A DNA stretch of 64,000 nucleotides from Moellerella wisconsensis ATCC 35017. GTDB lineage: Bacteria > Pseudomonadota > Gammaproteobacteria > Enterobacterales > Enterobacteriaceae. The DNA lies in the NCBI RefSeq assembly GCF_001294465.1, contig NZ_LGAA01000018.1, positions 62,001 through 126,000 of the forward strand. The letters are read 5' to 3'. Positions 9,422 through 18,996 of this stretch are shown here, piece by piece. Numbering within the stretch: the first letter of the stretch is position 1; each line of letters starts with the position of its first letter. The translations under genes and the position numbers were made by a program. The notes below the pieces were generated by a model. That model ran no database searches and was not told the DNA's origin. It saw nothing but the letters and a program-made list of their open reading frames with translations.

Positions 9422-10206
9422 TTGGTGGTTTGCAGATTAATCATTTCAATGCAGGCTATCCTAAGCATCAGGTGATTAATAATTTAACTACACAGCCATT
9501 GCCGCGCGGTAAAATTACTGTCTTGCTGGGCCCTAATGGCAGTGGAAAATCAACATTATTACGTTCTTTGGCTGGATTAAATAAAGCCACCGGCGAACTT
9601 TTGTTAGATGGACTGGATTTAACTCAGCAGAATTTTGCTCAGCGGGCTCAGAATGTGGTGTATTTGCCACAAACATTGCCGGCGGGCGTTCACTTATATG
9701 TTTTAGAATCCGTTATTGTAGCTCAACGTGCTTCTGGTGGCTTGAGTAATCAAGACAGCAAAGATCAAGTTATGAGTTTATTACGCCAATTAGGTATTGA
9801 ACATTTAGCTTTATGTTATTTAGATCAATTATCTGGTGGGCAAAAACAATTAGTGGGTTTAGCTCAATCATTAATTCGCCAGCCTAATTTATTATTATTA
9901 GATGAGCCACTGAGCGCATTAGATCTAAATTATCAATATCATGTTATGGATTTAGTCGCTAAAGAAACGCGTCGCCGTAATATTATTACCGTAGTCGTGG
10001 TTCATGATATTAATATTGCACTGCGTCATGCTGAACATATTCTCATGTTAAAAAATGGCGAGTTAATCGCGCAGGGTGAACCTGAAGAGGTTATTACACC
10101 GGAAAGCCTAGCGCAAGTATATGGAGTACGAGGTCGTATTGAGCGTTGTTCTCAAGGCGTTCCTCAAGTTTTAATTGATGGATTAGTCAGTCATTTAGTC
10201 AGTTAG
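9418..10206 (+). CDS. Iron-complex ABC transporter ATP-binding protein
   Basis: Cytoplasmic ATPase of the same importer, 262 aa. Walker A is GPNGSGKST (38-46), the Q-loop lies near residue 85 (YLPQT), the signature is LSGGQ (138-142), Walker B is LLLLDEP (158-164) and the switch His is 196 in VVVHD. All catalytic motifs are intact. It belongs to the FecE/FepC/BtuD group. It closes the three-gene operon; the outer-membrane receptor gene follows after a 475-bp gap with its own likely promoter. Confidence 0.9.
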   Translation: MIGGLQINHFNAGYPKHQVINNLTTQPLPRGKITVLLGPNGSGKSTLLRSLAGLNKATGELLLDGLDLTQQNFAQRAQNVVYLPQTLPAGVHLYVLESVIVAQRASGGLSNQDSKDQVMSLLRQLGIEHLALCYLDQLSGGQKQLVGLAQSLIRQPNLLLLDEPLSALDLNYQYHVMDLVAKETRRRNIITVVVVHDINIALRHAEHILMLKNGELIAQGEPEEVITPESLAQVYGVRGRIERCSQGVPQVLIDGLVSHLVS

Positions 10207-10681
10207 TCTGGTATCACTCTTATTGACGATGCTATTTAGTTTATTGATTTAAAACAAGATAAAATAATAACTGGAGCCTATTAGACTTTGTCATTATGGC
10301 TGGCTGACAGTGTCGTGTTTAGGCTGTATTAGGTTAGTAATATATTGCGTTATCATAGTAAAATAAGGGTTATTAAATAGTCTAAAATAATATTTATATT
10401 AATACATATTTGTCTTTTATTTATTAAATAATAACTCTGGAATATTAAATCTATTTTTATAATTAAAAGTGATAAAGGTGTTTATTTAACGGATAGATAA
10501 AATCCACACTAATTATACTGAATATAATAATAACATGTAATAAGGATGTTAACTCCTTATTAGCCGAGCTAATGTCATCGGAAAATATATTTAATTAGAA
10601 TCTATACCTATTATTTAGGGCGTAGGGCAATTGCCTGCAAGCTAATTAATCTCGGGTATATTATCTCTCGGAGAATTGGGA
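10207..10681. other. Intergenic region before the TonB-dependent receptor
   Basis: A+T-rich gap of 475 bp with no gene that I can support. It holds a 25-bp hairpin-forming inverted repeat (10538-10562), a perfect GGCAATTGCC palindrome (10626-10635) and a weak Fur-like stretch near 10519-10533 (10 of 14). The shape suggests a separate regulated promoter for the receptor. Confidence 0.5.
10538..10562. repeat. 25-bp perfect inverted repeat in the receptor leader
   Basis: TAATAAGGA (10538-10546) and TCCTTATTA (10554-10562) are exact inverse copies around a 7-base TGTTAAC loop. There is no T-run, so it is not an obvious terminator. It may be an operator or an mRNA hairpin upstream of the receptor gene. 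Confidence 0.5.
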
Positions 10682-12712
10682 ATGGCTGTTTTTACGAAAA
10701 GAAAAATTGCATTAGGCATTATTACTGCTTTAACTGCCGCGTCAGCTTATGCAGCTGAAAATGAAGATACCATTTATGTCACCACTGCCGCGGGTTTCCA
10801 ACAGAAAATTGAAGACGCTCCAGCTTCGATTTCTGTAGTGACCCGTCAACAGTTGGAAAATAAAGCCTATCGCGATGTTACTGATGCCCTGAAAGATCTT
10901 CCTGGTGTGCAGGTTACGGGCGGCGGCAGTAGCACGGATATTAGTATTCGTGGTATGGATGCCAAATACACCATGATTATGGTGGATGGTAAACGCGTGG
11001 ATACTCGTAGCACCCGACCAAACAGTGATGGTTCAGGAATCGAACAAGGCTGGTTGCCACCATTGCCGTCGATAGAACGCATTGAAGTCGTACGAGGCCC
11101 AATGTCATCGCTATATGGTTCTGATGCGATGGGCGGCGTGATCAATATTATTACCCGCAAAGTAGGTAAAGAGTGGCACGGTAGTTTACGCGCAGATACC
11201 ACTATCCAGTCTCACCGCGATTCAGGCAATCAAGGCCAGGGCAGTTTTTATGCTTCTGGGCCATTAATCGATGGATTACTCGGCTTAAAAGTTAATGGGT
11301 TGCTATCTAAACGTGGAGAGGACAAATTTGTTGGCGGTTATAGCGAACAAAAAATTGGCGCTATCGGCACTACGTTAACCTTTACGCCAGATGAGCAAAA
11401 TACTTTTGATTTTGATTTCAAACATGACGAACAAGAACGAAATGGCTTGGCAGGTCGTTCGATAGAATTGATGTGTACCTCAGGAAAAGGCGCCAATAAA
11501 GTAACCAAACGTTGCGATGATTCAAAAACCACTTATCGGAAAAATAATTATGCTATCACGCATAATGGACTATATGAGTGGGGATCAACGGAGACGTTTA
11601 TTCAGCGCGATGAAACTAAAAACCCAAGCCGTAAGATGGAATATAACGATACGTTAGCTAAAAATCAGACGGTTTTTAATCTTGGTGATCATACTGTTAG
11701 TCTTGGTGGACAATACCGCTATGAAGATTTACGCGATAAAGGTAATCAATTAGCATCAGCCAAAGACGTCGATAAATTAACCCGCTGGAGCTGGGCATTA
11801 TTTGCTGAAGATGAGTGGATGATGACCAATGATTTCTCGTTAACCGGCGGTATCCGTATGGATAAAGATGAAAACTTTGGCTCACACTGGACACCACGTT
11901 TGTACGGTGTTTGGCATGCGACGGATGAGTGGGTTATCAAAGGAGGGGTTTCTACCGGCTATCGTTCCCCAGAATTGCGTCAAATATCCCCTAACTGGGG
12001 ACAATCTACCGGTGGTGGTGGTGCTCCTGCGGTGATCATCGGTAATTCTGATTTAAAACCTGAAAAAAGTGTCACTGAAGAGATTGGTTTTATCTGGAAT
12101 AACCAAGATGATTTAAATATTGGTGTTACCTTCTTTAACACTGAATTTAAAGATAAAATTATGGAAATTCGTCAATGTACCGACTCTACTAAAAATGATA
12201 AAGGAGAGACAGGGACGATAGCCAGTGGTGAGTGCATGTATGATGGCAGCGCGTACAAATTTATCAGTACTCGCGAAAACGTTGATAAAGCCAACTTACG
12301 CGGAGCTGAGCTGACATTAAATTGGGATATTAATACTGACCTAGCATTGGCAGCTAACTATACTTATTCTGATTCTGAACAAAAAAGCGGTAAATTCAAA
12401 GGTAAGCCGCTGAGTCGTACGCCAAAACATATGGCGAATGCCTCATTAACTTGGCAGACCACTGAAGACTTACAAAGTTGGACCCGCGTTAATTTCAATG
12501 GCAGAAGCAGTGAATATTTGTCTAGAACATCGATGTCTAAACAGCGCCCATCGTATACTTTTGTTGATATGGGGCTGAGCTATCAATTATCCAAAGAAGT
12601 TAATCTGGTCGGCGGTGTGTATAATATTTTTGATAAGCGTTTAACTAAAGATACAAATGATATTATTCTGGATGGTCGTCGTTATAACTTTGGGGTTAAC
12701 TACAACTTTTAA
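10682..12712 (+). CDS. TonB-dependent outer membrane siderophore receptor
   Basis: Outer-membrane gated channel that takes up a ferric chelate with energy from TonB-ExbBD. After a signal peptide (to about residue 24) comes a TonB-box-like stretch (DTIYVTTA), then the plug domain (APASISVVT, LKDLPGVQV, ISIRGM, ERIEVVRGPMSSLYGSDAMGG, GVINIIT) and a 22-strand barrel ending in aromatic Phe. 676 aa. The ATG at 10682 is chosen over a TTG at 10676 because GGAG lies 9 bases upstream. It resembles the IrgA/CirA/IreA class, which take catecholates, but the ligand is inferred. Adjacent ABC genes probably complete the pathway. Confidence 0.9.
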   Translation: MAVFTKRKIALGIITALTAASAYAAENEDTIYVTTAAGFQQKIEDAPASISVVTRQQLENKAYRDVTDALKDLPGVQVTGGGSSTDISIRGMDAKYTMIMVDGKRVDTRSTRPNSDGSGIEQGWLPPLPSIERIEVVRGPMSSLYGSDAMGGVINIITRKVGKEWHGSLRADTTIQSHRDSGNQGQGSFYASGPLIDGLLGLKVNGLLSKRGEDKFVGGYSEQKIGAIGTTLTFTPDEQNTFDFDFKHDEQERNGLAGRSIELMCTSGKGANKVTKRCDDSKTTYRKNNYAITHNGLYEWGSTETFIQRDETKNPSRKMEYNDTLAKNQTVFNLGDHTVSLGGQYRYEDLRDKGNQLASAKDVDKLTRWSWALFAEDEWMMTNDFSLTGGIRMDKDENFGSHWTPRLYGVWHATDEWVIKGGVSTGYRSPELRQISPNWGQSTGGGGAPAVIIGNSDLKPEKSVTEEIGFIWNNQDDLNIGVTFFNTEFKDKIMEIRQCTDSTKNDKGETGTIASGECMYDGSAYKFISTRENVDKANLRGAELTLNWDINTDLALAANYTYSDSEQKSGKFKGKPLSRTPKHMANASLTWQTTEDLQSWTRVNFNGRSSEYLSRTSMSKQRPSYTFVDMGLSYQLSKEVNLVGGVYNIFDKRLTKDTNDIILDGRRYNFGVNYNF

Positions 12713-12745
12713 TCTTAGAAAGAATTCGATAACCTAATACATTAC

Positions 12746-12780
12746 AAAAAGCTTACATGCCAGTGATATGTAAGCTTTTT
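12746..12780 (+). terminator. Terminator of the TonB receptor gene
   Basis: AAAAAGCTTACAT (12746-12758) and ATGTAAGCTTTTT (12768-12780) form a 13-bp stem with a 9-base loop, ending in a T-run. It is symmetric enough to work on either strand. Confidence 0.85.
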
Positions 12781-12953
12781 TATTGCAATTAATGGGCAAC
12801 ATTTGTAGCTCATTAATTGTGATTAAGGATGAATAAAAATTCGTTCAAAAACAAATGGATATATATAATTATAAGTTATCGATAGCTAATCTGTATTTTG
12901 CATGAAAAATTATCATCAGAAATCTAGGATTTTCGACGATTTATACTTGCTAT

Positions 12954-13026
12954 TTATGGTCAGGGTGGGCAAAATGCGCCATCTAAAATTAACTGATGCA
13001 AATTACCCCTGCATCGGTTTTTTTTT
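12954..13026 (+). ncRNA. Possible short terminated RNA upstream of plaP
   Basis: A strong intrinsic terminator (AACTGATGCA at 12991-13000 pairing with TGCATCGGTT at 13010-13019, then a run of nine T from 13018 to 13026) ends no annotated gene. A TATACT -10 lies at 12942-12947 with a weak -35. A second small hairpin around 12965-12983 (GGTGG..C / GCGCCATC) precedes the terminator. Either a small RNA of about 70 nt or a premature terminator in a long plaP leader would fit. I do not recognise a known family; the start position is an estimate. Confidence 0.4.
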
Positions 13027-13132
13027 GCTTTACATTAATTCATTTTATGGGGCCGGACACCAGGCCGGATTGATAAACGATACACACGCGTAGCTTATAA
13101 AAAATAAAGTTACCGAGTTGAGGGATGCTTAC

Positions 13133-13345
13133 ATGGCGTACATTTTCGCATTAGCACCTGTGCCAATTGGCCACAGCTGCATTGATGACTACGGAGCTAC
13201 TGGCTCTGTTAATCACCTATTCCACTTTTTAACTTCTTTCTTTTCTGCTTATAGGCAGATGCAAAGTCTTCCCAGTAACTGTCGGTTGAGTCGAATTATT
13301 AGGACAAAATCGAAAGTTATGGGAGGACGCGTTAATGTCAAATAA
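13133..13345 (+). CDS. Candidate leader ORF overlapping plaP (70 aa)
   Basis: Open frame of 70 codons whose ATG follows AGGG with an 8-base gap. It runs through the plaP ribosome-binding site and ends at TAA 13343-13345, inside plaP, an overlap of 11 bp in another frame. The peptide has an aromatic and basic middle ([14 protein letters not shown]) and no recognised domain. Two hairpins can form inside it (CTGTGCC/GGCCACAG, 13158-13176, and GAGC/GCTC, 13194-13206). A translated leader controlling putrescine import is plausible by analogy with the SpeFL leader of speF, but there is no sequence proof. It could also be a chance frame. Confidence 0.4.
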   Translation: MAYIFALAPVPIGHSCIDDYGATGSVNHLFHFLTSFFSAYRQMQSLPSNCRLSRIIRTKSKVMGGRVNVK

Positions 13346-14723
13346 TACCACTACTCATGCTGTCGCCATTGGTAAAAACCAGACTGGCGCAAATAATCGT
13401 GTCCAACTCGCCAAAACCTTGACGCTATTACAAGTTGTCATGATGGGGCTTGCCTATTTGCAGCCTATGACGATTTTTGACACCTTTGGCCTGGTTTCTT
13501 TGAAAACTGATGGTCATGTTCCGTCTTCATATGTGATTGCATTAATTGCTATCCTATTTACAGCAATAAGTTACGGTAAGCTGGTGAAACGTTTTCCATC
13601 AGCCGGTTCCGCATACACTTATGCTCAAAAATCCATGAGCCCACATATTGGCTTTATGGTGGGTTGGTCGTCGTTATTGGATTATTTATTCATGCCGATG
13701 ATCAATATCTTACTGGCTAAAATTTATCTCGAAGCTATTTTCCCGAATGTTGCGCCGTGGATTTTTGTGGTCGGTTTAGTTATTTTGATGACCCTTGCCA
13801 ATCTGCGTGGCATTAACGTGGTGGCTAACTTGAATACGATTATTGTTATCGTTCAGGTTGCAGTAATGGTTGTTTTCCTTGGGTTTTTAATCCATGGATT
13901 GTCAAAAGGCGAGGGCGCAGGGGAGATGTGGTCCTTCCGACCATTTACTTCTGAGAATGCTCATCTAGTGCCGATGATCACCGGAGCGACTATTCTGTGC
14001 TTCTCATTCTTAGGTTTTGACGGCATCAGTTCATTGTCTGAAGAAACTCCGAATGCCGGTAATGTGATCCCGAAAGCTATCTTCCTGACAGCGCTTATTG
14101 GTGGGATTATCTTTATCGCGGTGTCTTACTTCTTACAATTGTATTTCCCAGATGTTTCTCATTTTATCAATCCAAATGAGTCACAACCTGAAATTATGCT
14201 GTATGTGGCAGGCGCGCTGTTCCAGTCAATCATTCTAGTCTTCTCTTGTGTTACCGTACTGGCTTCGGGTATGGCGTCACACGCAGGGGTATCTCGACTA
14301 ATGTATGTTATGGGCCGTGATGGAGTGTTCCCTCAAAAAACATTTGGTTATGTACACCCAAGATGGCGTACACCGGCATTTAACGTTATTTTAGTTGGTG
14401 CATTGGCGTTGAGTGCTATCTGGTTCGATATGGAAATTGCGACCGCGCTAATTAATTTTGGAGCGTTGATTGCTTTTACCTTCGTTAACTTGTCGGTTAT
14501 TTCTCAGTTCTATTTCCGTGAGCGTCGTAGTACCACACTGATGGACAAAGTGAACTACTTGATTTTACCTATCATCGGGGCATTAACTGTCTGTGTGCTG
14601 TGGGTTAATCTGGAAGAAAATTCGATGATGCTAGGGTTAGCGTGGGCAGCGATAGGCTTCACCTATATGGCGATTATTACTCGCCGCTTCCGTCAGCCAT
14701 TGCCGCAGATGAACGAGCGTTAA
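13335..14723 (+). CDS. plaP: Putrescine importer PlaP (APC family)
   Basis: Inner-membrane putrescine:proton symporter, 462 aa, with 12 helices. The motifs [60 protein letters not shown] and [15 protein letters not shown] match the PuuP/PlaP group. DGIS-LSEET and the C-terminal half resemble E. coli PlaP (YeeF) more than PuuP. sbcB lies nearby, as it does in E. coli. A GGGAGG site precedes the ATG by 8 bases. PlaP-type import is linked to surface motility in E. coli and Proteus. The long upstream leader is described separately. Confidence 0.85.
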   Translation: MSNNTTTHAVAIGKNQTGANNRVQLAKTLTLLQVVMMGLAYLQPMTIFDTFGLVSLKTDGHVPSSYVIALIAILFTAISYGKLVKRFPSAGSAYTYAQKSMSPHIGFMVGWSSLLDYLFMPMINILLAKIYLEAIFPNVAPWIFVVGLVILMTLANLRGINVVANLNTIIVIVQVAVMVVFLGFLIHGLSKGEGAGEMWSFRPFTSENAHLVPMITGATILCFSFLGFDGISSLSEETPNAGNVIPKAIFLTALIGGIIFIAVSYFLQLYFPDVSHFINPNESQPEIMLYVAGALFQSIILVFSCVTVLASGMASHAGVSRLMYVMGRDGVFPQKTFGYVHPRWRTPAFNVILVGALALSAIWFDMEIATALINFGALIAFTFVNLSVISQFYFRERRSTTLMDKVNYLILPIIGALTVCVLWVNLEENSMMLGLAWAAIGFTYMAIITRRFRQPLPQMNER

Positions 14724-14753
14724 TTCAGTCTTAACCTGTATTGTTTTATTTAA

Positions 14754-14783
14754 AAACAGCGCCTTTGAGCGCTGTTTTTTTTT
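14754..14783 (+). terminator. Terminator of plaP
   Basis: AAACAGCGC (14754-14762) pairs with GCGCTGTTT (14769-14777) across a 6-base loop, followed by more T residues. It lies 30 bp after the plaP stop. Confidence 0.9.
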
Positions 14784-14930
14784 ATCCAAATACCCATCCT
14801 CGCTATTTTCTGCTAAGTTAATTAACGTGTTATTAATCAGTTGTAACTCGTATTATAATTATGTGATTAGCCATCAATCCGCAGACAGAGACAGATCCCA
14901 AGACAATCCACAGGGTGAGAATAAATAATA

Positions 14931-16694
14931 ATGAATGATGTTAAAAGTTCAGCAAATCAACGATTACTGCTTACATTAAAAAATATTGTCGGTAACAAAC
15001 ATTTACTGACAGAGCCTCATAAAACAGAACGCTATCGTAAAGGATTCCGTTCCGGTTTCGGGGATGCACTGGCTGTCGTTTTTCCCGGTACATTACTTGA
15101 GCAATGGCGGGTATTTAAAGCCTGCGTTGAGGCGGATAAAATCGTATTAATGCAGGCTGCCAATACGGGATTAACCGAAGGCTCAACGCCCAGCGGTAAC
15201 GACTATGATCGCGATATTGTGATTATTAGTACGTTACGATTAGATAAAATACACATTTTGGGCGAGCATAACCAAGTGGTCGCTTTTCCGGGCAGTACTT
15301 TATACCATCTCGAAAAAATTCTGAAACCGTTAGGTCGTGAGCCTCATTCACTGATTGGATCTTCTTGCATAGGTGCATCGGTTATCGGCGGTATTTGTAA
15401 TAGCTCGGGCGGCTCGCTAGTACGCCGAGGCCCCGCGTATACTGAATTAGCACTGTATGGACGCGTTAACGATGAAGGCCAAGTTGAATTAGTGAATCAT
15501 CTGGGTATTGAGCTGGGTGAAACCCCAGAACAAATTTTAACTAATCTTGAAAATCGTCATTATCGCAGTGAAGATGTTCAAGCAAGTTCAAAACTGGCTT
15601 CTGATCATGAATATGCCCAGCGTGTCAGAGATATTGATGCAGACAGTCCATCACGATTTAACTCCGATGAACGCCGTTTATTTGAAGCTTCAGGCTGTGC
15701 GGGTAAATTAGCCGTTTTTGCGGTACGTTTAGATACCTTCCCCGCAGATACTTCAACTCAAGTTTTTTATATTGGTTCTAATAATCCTAACGAATTAGAA
15801 GACGTTCGTCGCCATATTTTAGCTAATTTTGAAAGCTTACCTGTGGCGGGTGAATATATGCATCGCAATTGCTTTGATATTGCCGAAGTCTACGGCAAAG
15901 ATACCTTTTTGATGATTGATAAGCTTGGTACCGATAAAATGCCAGCATTTTTCACGCTTAAAGGGCGTGTCGATGCGGTGCTAAATAAACTGCCTTTGCT
16001 ACCCGCTAATTTCTTGGATAGAACGCTGCAATTTTTCAGTAAATTATGGCCATCACATTTGCCACCCCGTATGAAAGAGTTTCGTGATAAATATGAACAT
16101 CATTTGATGTTAAAAATGGCGGGTACCGGGATAGATGAAGCGAAGTCATGGTTAAAAACTTACTTTGCTCAGGCCGAGGGGGGATATTTTGAATGTACCC
16201 CAGAAGAAGGAGCGAAAGCCTTTTTACATCGCTTTGCAGCAGCAGGCGCAGCGGTACGTTATCATGCGGTTCATAGTAACGAGGTGGAAGATGTTTTACC
16301 GCTAGATATCGCGCTGCGCCGTAATGACCGTGATTGGTTTGAAAAATTACCGCCAGAAATTGAAAAATTATTAGTTAATAAATTGTATTGTGGCCATTTT
16401 ATGTGTCATGTCATGCACCAAGATTATATTGTGAAAAAAGGCGTTGATCTTAAAGAACTGAAACAAAAGATGCTCGAGTTACTAGATTCACGGGGTGCTC
16501 AATATCCTGCTGAGCATAATGTGGGGCATTTGTATCAAGCACAGCCACAAGTTAAAGCTTTTTATCGACAGGCCGACCCGACTAATACGATGAATCCGGG
16601 GATTGGTAAAACCACTAAACGTAAAAATTGGGAAGGAGATTGTGGGTGTGCTACGCTACATCAAACTCATCAGTCTCAGAAACATCAAGAGTAA
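14931..16694 (+). CDS. dld: Quinone-dependent D-lactate dehydrogenase
   Basis: Peripheral membrane FAD enzyme that oxidises D-lactate to pyruvate and passes electrons to the quinone pool. 587 aa, slightly longer than E. coli Dld. The FAD-binding PCMH domain occupies roughly the first third (MQAANTGLTEGSTPSG, SLIGSSCIGASVIGGICNSS), followed by the Dld membrane-binding region with basic segments and the C-terminal FAD-linked oxidase cap (ending in EHNVGHLYQA and DPTNTMNPGIGKT). It is convergent with sbcB across a shared strong hairpin. No lactate permease lies beside it. Confidence 0.93.
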   Translation: MNDVKSSANQRLLLTLKNIVGNKHLLTEPHKTERYRKGFRSGFGDALAVVFPGTLLEQWRVFKACVEADKIVLMQAANTGLTEGSTPSGNDYDRDIVIISTLRLDKIHILGEHNQVVAFPGSTLYHLEKILKPLGREPHSLIGSSCIGASVIGGICNSSGGSLVRRGPAYTELALYGRVNDEGQVELVNHLGIELGETPEQILTNLENRHYRSEDVQASSKLASDHEYAQRVRDIDADSPSRFNSDERRLFEASGCAGKLAVFAVRLDTFPADTSTQVFYIGSNNPNELEDVRRHILANFESLPVAGEYMHRNCFDIAEVYGKDTFLMIDKLGTDKMPAFFTLKGRVDAVLNKLPLLPANFLDRTLQFFSKLWPSHLPPRMKEFRDKYEHHLMLKMAGTGIDEAKSWLKTYFAQAEGGYFECTPEEGAKAFLHRFAAAGAAVRYHAVHSNEVEDVLPLDIALRRNDRDWFEKLPPEIEKLLVNKLYCGHFMCHVMHQDYIVKKGVDLKELKQKMLELLDSRGAQYPAEHNVGHLYQAQPQVKAFYRQADPTNTMNPGIGKTTKRKNWEGDCGCATLHQTHQSQKHQE

Positions 16695-16800
16695 TTATTG
16701 ATGATCGACGAATGTCATGCGGTTACTCAGTCGCTAATTTACGCTTTAGTTAATGGGGTTTATATTTATATCACATTGATTTATTGAGTTTAGCTTTAAT

Positions 16801-16848
16801 AAAAACCAAAGGCCGACTTCAATCTCAACAGATGAAGTCGGCCTTTGG
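16801..16848 (-). terminator. Terminator between convergent dld and sbcB
   Basis: CCAAAGGCCGACTTC (16806-16820) and GAAGTCGGCCTTTGG (16834-16848) form a perfect 15-bp stem. On the minus strand it is followed by five T residues, so it fits sbcB best, but it probably also stops dld transcripts. Confidence 0.85.
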
Positions 16849-16883
16849 CTTGTTACTGTGGGAATCGCTAGGTGTGATTCAAG

Positions 16884-18314
16884 CTAGCTAGCAATCTCAA
16901 CAGCATAGTCAACTAAGGCTTTTAGCTGTAAGCAGCGTTGAGCGTCATGCTGATATTCAGCTAATAAGTGATTAATTTTTTCAATATACGCTTTGAGATT
17001 TGTTTCAGTTAAGATTTCTCGTCGATGATTTACCCAGCGATGTTGTTCTTCCAGTGATAAAATACCGGGGTAATTCCGCGCCTTATAGCGAAAGAATAGC
17101 GGCTCCATACGCGGATCTTCAAAGGTTAAATCCAAAGCCGGTAGATTTTGTGGTAGCGTTTTGCGGATAATATCCATCGCCGAGCGATCTGAAGGATTAA
17201 AAAAGCCGGAATAAAGCATCGCATCAACGTTAGTGGATTCTGCGAACGGTTCTGCTTGAGCAAACAGTTCTATTACCTTATTTCTGATCTCTGGGTGCCG
17301 CTTTAAAATTTCCAGATTTTGAGCGCAACGGTCGCGATCGATCGCTGTTCTTTCTGCATCTTGAGTTCGCAAGGTTTTTTCAGGGGCTAAAATAGGACAT
17401 TTATTGATATGCACTAATTTAATAGGAACAGGCAATTCATCTGCGGCTAAATTGGCTCTCGGAGTATATAAACGGGTGCGTAGTGCTTCTGAATCTAGCG
17501 TTAATAACGGGCTAAGGTCTGCCATTAAATCGCACATAATCACTGCATTACGATTATCTGGATGCCATGCCAAAGGTGCGACTAAACTAATATTTGAACG
17601 CTGAGCACCAAACATACCTGAGACATGAACTAATGGAGTCATATCAACGATATCAATTAGCTGGCTAACTTTATTTTTGTTTCTTAACTCAAAGAAATAA
17701 TTAAACATTCGTGGTTGGGCAGCTTTCAATTTCTTAGCCATCGCAATGGTAGCATCCACATCGGCCATCGCATCATGGGCATTCTCATGGAAAATTCCAT
17801 TGGCGGCGGTTAAATGCTCTAAGCGAAAGCTGGGCAGCCCCAAATCATTTTCAGGCCACACAACCCCCTCTGGACGCAAGGCGAAGCAAGCACGGAGAAC
17901 ATCCATCAAATCCCAACGCGAATTACCTTGCTGCCAAGCATAAGCATAAGGGTCGTAAAAATTACGATATAAAATATTTCTGGTAACTTCATCATCGAAG
18001 CGAATATTATTATAGCCAATAATACAGGTCGATGGCTGACTAAAGACCTGATGAATACGGCGAGTAAACTCTGCTTCATTGACGCCTTTTTCACGGGCGA
18101 GTTGTGGCGTAATACCGGTGATCATCACAGCTTCGGGTTGGGGCAGATAATCATCGGTGGGCGCACAATAAAAAACGTGTGGCTCTTCAATAATATTAAA
18201 ATCATAATCGGTTCTCACCCCAGCAAATTGTGCGGGGCGATCTAACGCAGGATGTTGCCCGAAAGTTTCATAATCGTGGAAGAAAAAGCTCGGTTGTTGT
18301 TTGTCATTTTTCAA
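16884..18314 (-). CDS. sbcB: Exonuclease I (3'-5' ssDNA exonuclease)
   Basis: Processive single-strand DNA 3'-5' exonuclease acting in recombination and mismatch repair. 476 aa, the family's usual length. The DEDDh exonuclease fold starts at once (FFFHDYETFG, catalytic Asp14 and Glu16), with YNNIRFDDE and the HDAMADVDAT motif near residues 178-190. The SH3-like and C-terminal helical domains (MDIIRKTLP, RNYPGILSLEE) follow. Nearby plaP and tmaR also neighbour sbcB in E. coli. Confidence 0.95.
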   Translation of the reverse strand: MKNDKQQPSFFFHDYETFGQHPALDRPAQFAGVRTDYDFNIIEEPHVFYCAPTDDYLPQPEAVMITGITPQLAREKGVNEAEFTRRIHQVFSQPSTCIIGYNNIRFDDEVTRNILYRNFYDPYAYAWQQGNSRWDLMDVLRACFALRPEGVVWPENDLGLPSFRLEHLTAANGIFHENAHDAMADVDATIAMAKKLKAAQPRMFNYFFELRNKNKVSQLIDIVDMTPLVHVSGMFGAQRSNISLVAPLAWHPDNRNAVIMCDLMADLSPLLTLDSEALRTRLYTPRANLAADELPVPIKLVHINKCPILAPEKTLRTQDAERTAIDRDRCAQNLEILKRHPEIRNKVIELFAQAEPFAESTNVDAMLYSGFFNPSDRSAMDIIRKTLPQNLPALDLTFEDPRMEPLFFRYKARNYPGILSLEEQHRWVNHRREILTETNLKAYIEKINHLLAEYQHDAQRCLQLKALVDYAVEIAS

Positions 18315-18894
18315 AGTTATTTTCGTCCATCTTGTGTTTGTTCATCTTCGCTTGGTGGTGAAATACGATAAATATTCAGCGGCGAGGCGGCATCAGCCAT
18401 CTTTGTTCTCTATGGTAAACCATATATGCCGAAATATGAAATTGCCGCCCCTGACAAATAAAAATAATTTTGCTGAAATTTTATTTAGTCGCGGGGGAGA
18501 AATAGCCATTCAATGATTGAGATTATCCCTATTTTAGAATGAAAATAGATATATTCCTGATATTGTTCGAGAGAGATTTATTAAATACTGCAGGGATAAA
18601 GATAGCCAGACGATAAATTGAACATAAACTATTTTTGTAACCTCGTATGAATAGAGGATGACGAAATATAGATTAACTTGCTAAAATTGAATAAAGTTTA
18701 CTCATGCCACCTGCGTTATTTTCGTGTCTCTATATTGTCAGAGTAAGCTATATTCGTAGGGCATCTTTCTCAGTGTATATTACTGTGGATAGTAATAAAA
18801 GCAGCAAGTTTTGAAGGCGTCTTTTATAATGAATAGCTTAGTTGCTAGCATTAAACAGCCGATTTTATCCGATGTTTGTCCAGTTAATATTATT

Positions 18895-18910
18895 AGTGAT
18901 CATTATCACA
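18895..18910. promoter_or_regulatory. CRP-like binding site
   Basis: AGTGA-N6-TCACA, one mismatch from TGTGA-N6-TCACA. It is centred about 64 bases before a likely transcription start near 18967 (a -10-like AATACT at 18955-18960), the spacing of a class I CRP promoter. This would put the symporter under catabolite control. Confidence 0.5.
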
Positions 18911-18919
18911 AAACGAATC

Positions 18920-18933
18920 TGTTAACGTTAACA
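18920..18933. promoter_or_regulatory. Palindromic operator O1 (LacI-family type)
   Basis: TGTTAACGTTAACA is a perfect 14-bp palindrome with the central CG typical of LacI/GalR-family operators. It lies upstream of the proposed -10. A second copy with the same 6-bp arms lies exactly 63 bp downstream. Confidence 0.6.
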
Positions 18934-18982
18934 ATCGTGCTTAACATCACAAAAAATACTTGGCAGATTAGATTATTGACTA

Positions 18983-18996
18983 TGTTAACCTTAACA
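18983..18996. promoter_or_regulatory. Palindromic operator O2
   Basis: TGTTAACCTTAACA has the same TGTTAA/TTAACA arms as the upstream copy, with centre CC instead of CG. It lies about 40 bp before the symporter ATG. The 63-bp spacing equals about six helical turns, suiting DNA looping by a tetrameric repressor. Confidence 0.55.

Noticed and set aside
12902-13093. 63-codon ORF upstream of plaP
   Set aside because: It reads straight through the terminator hairpin and T-run and has no clear ribosome site.
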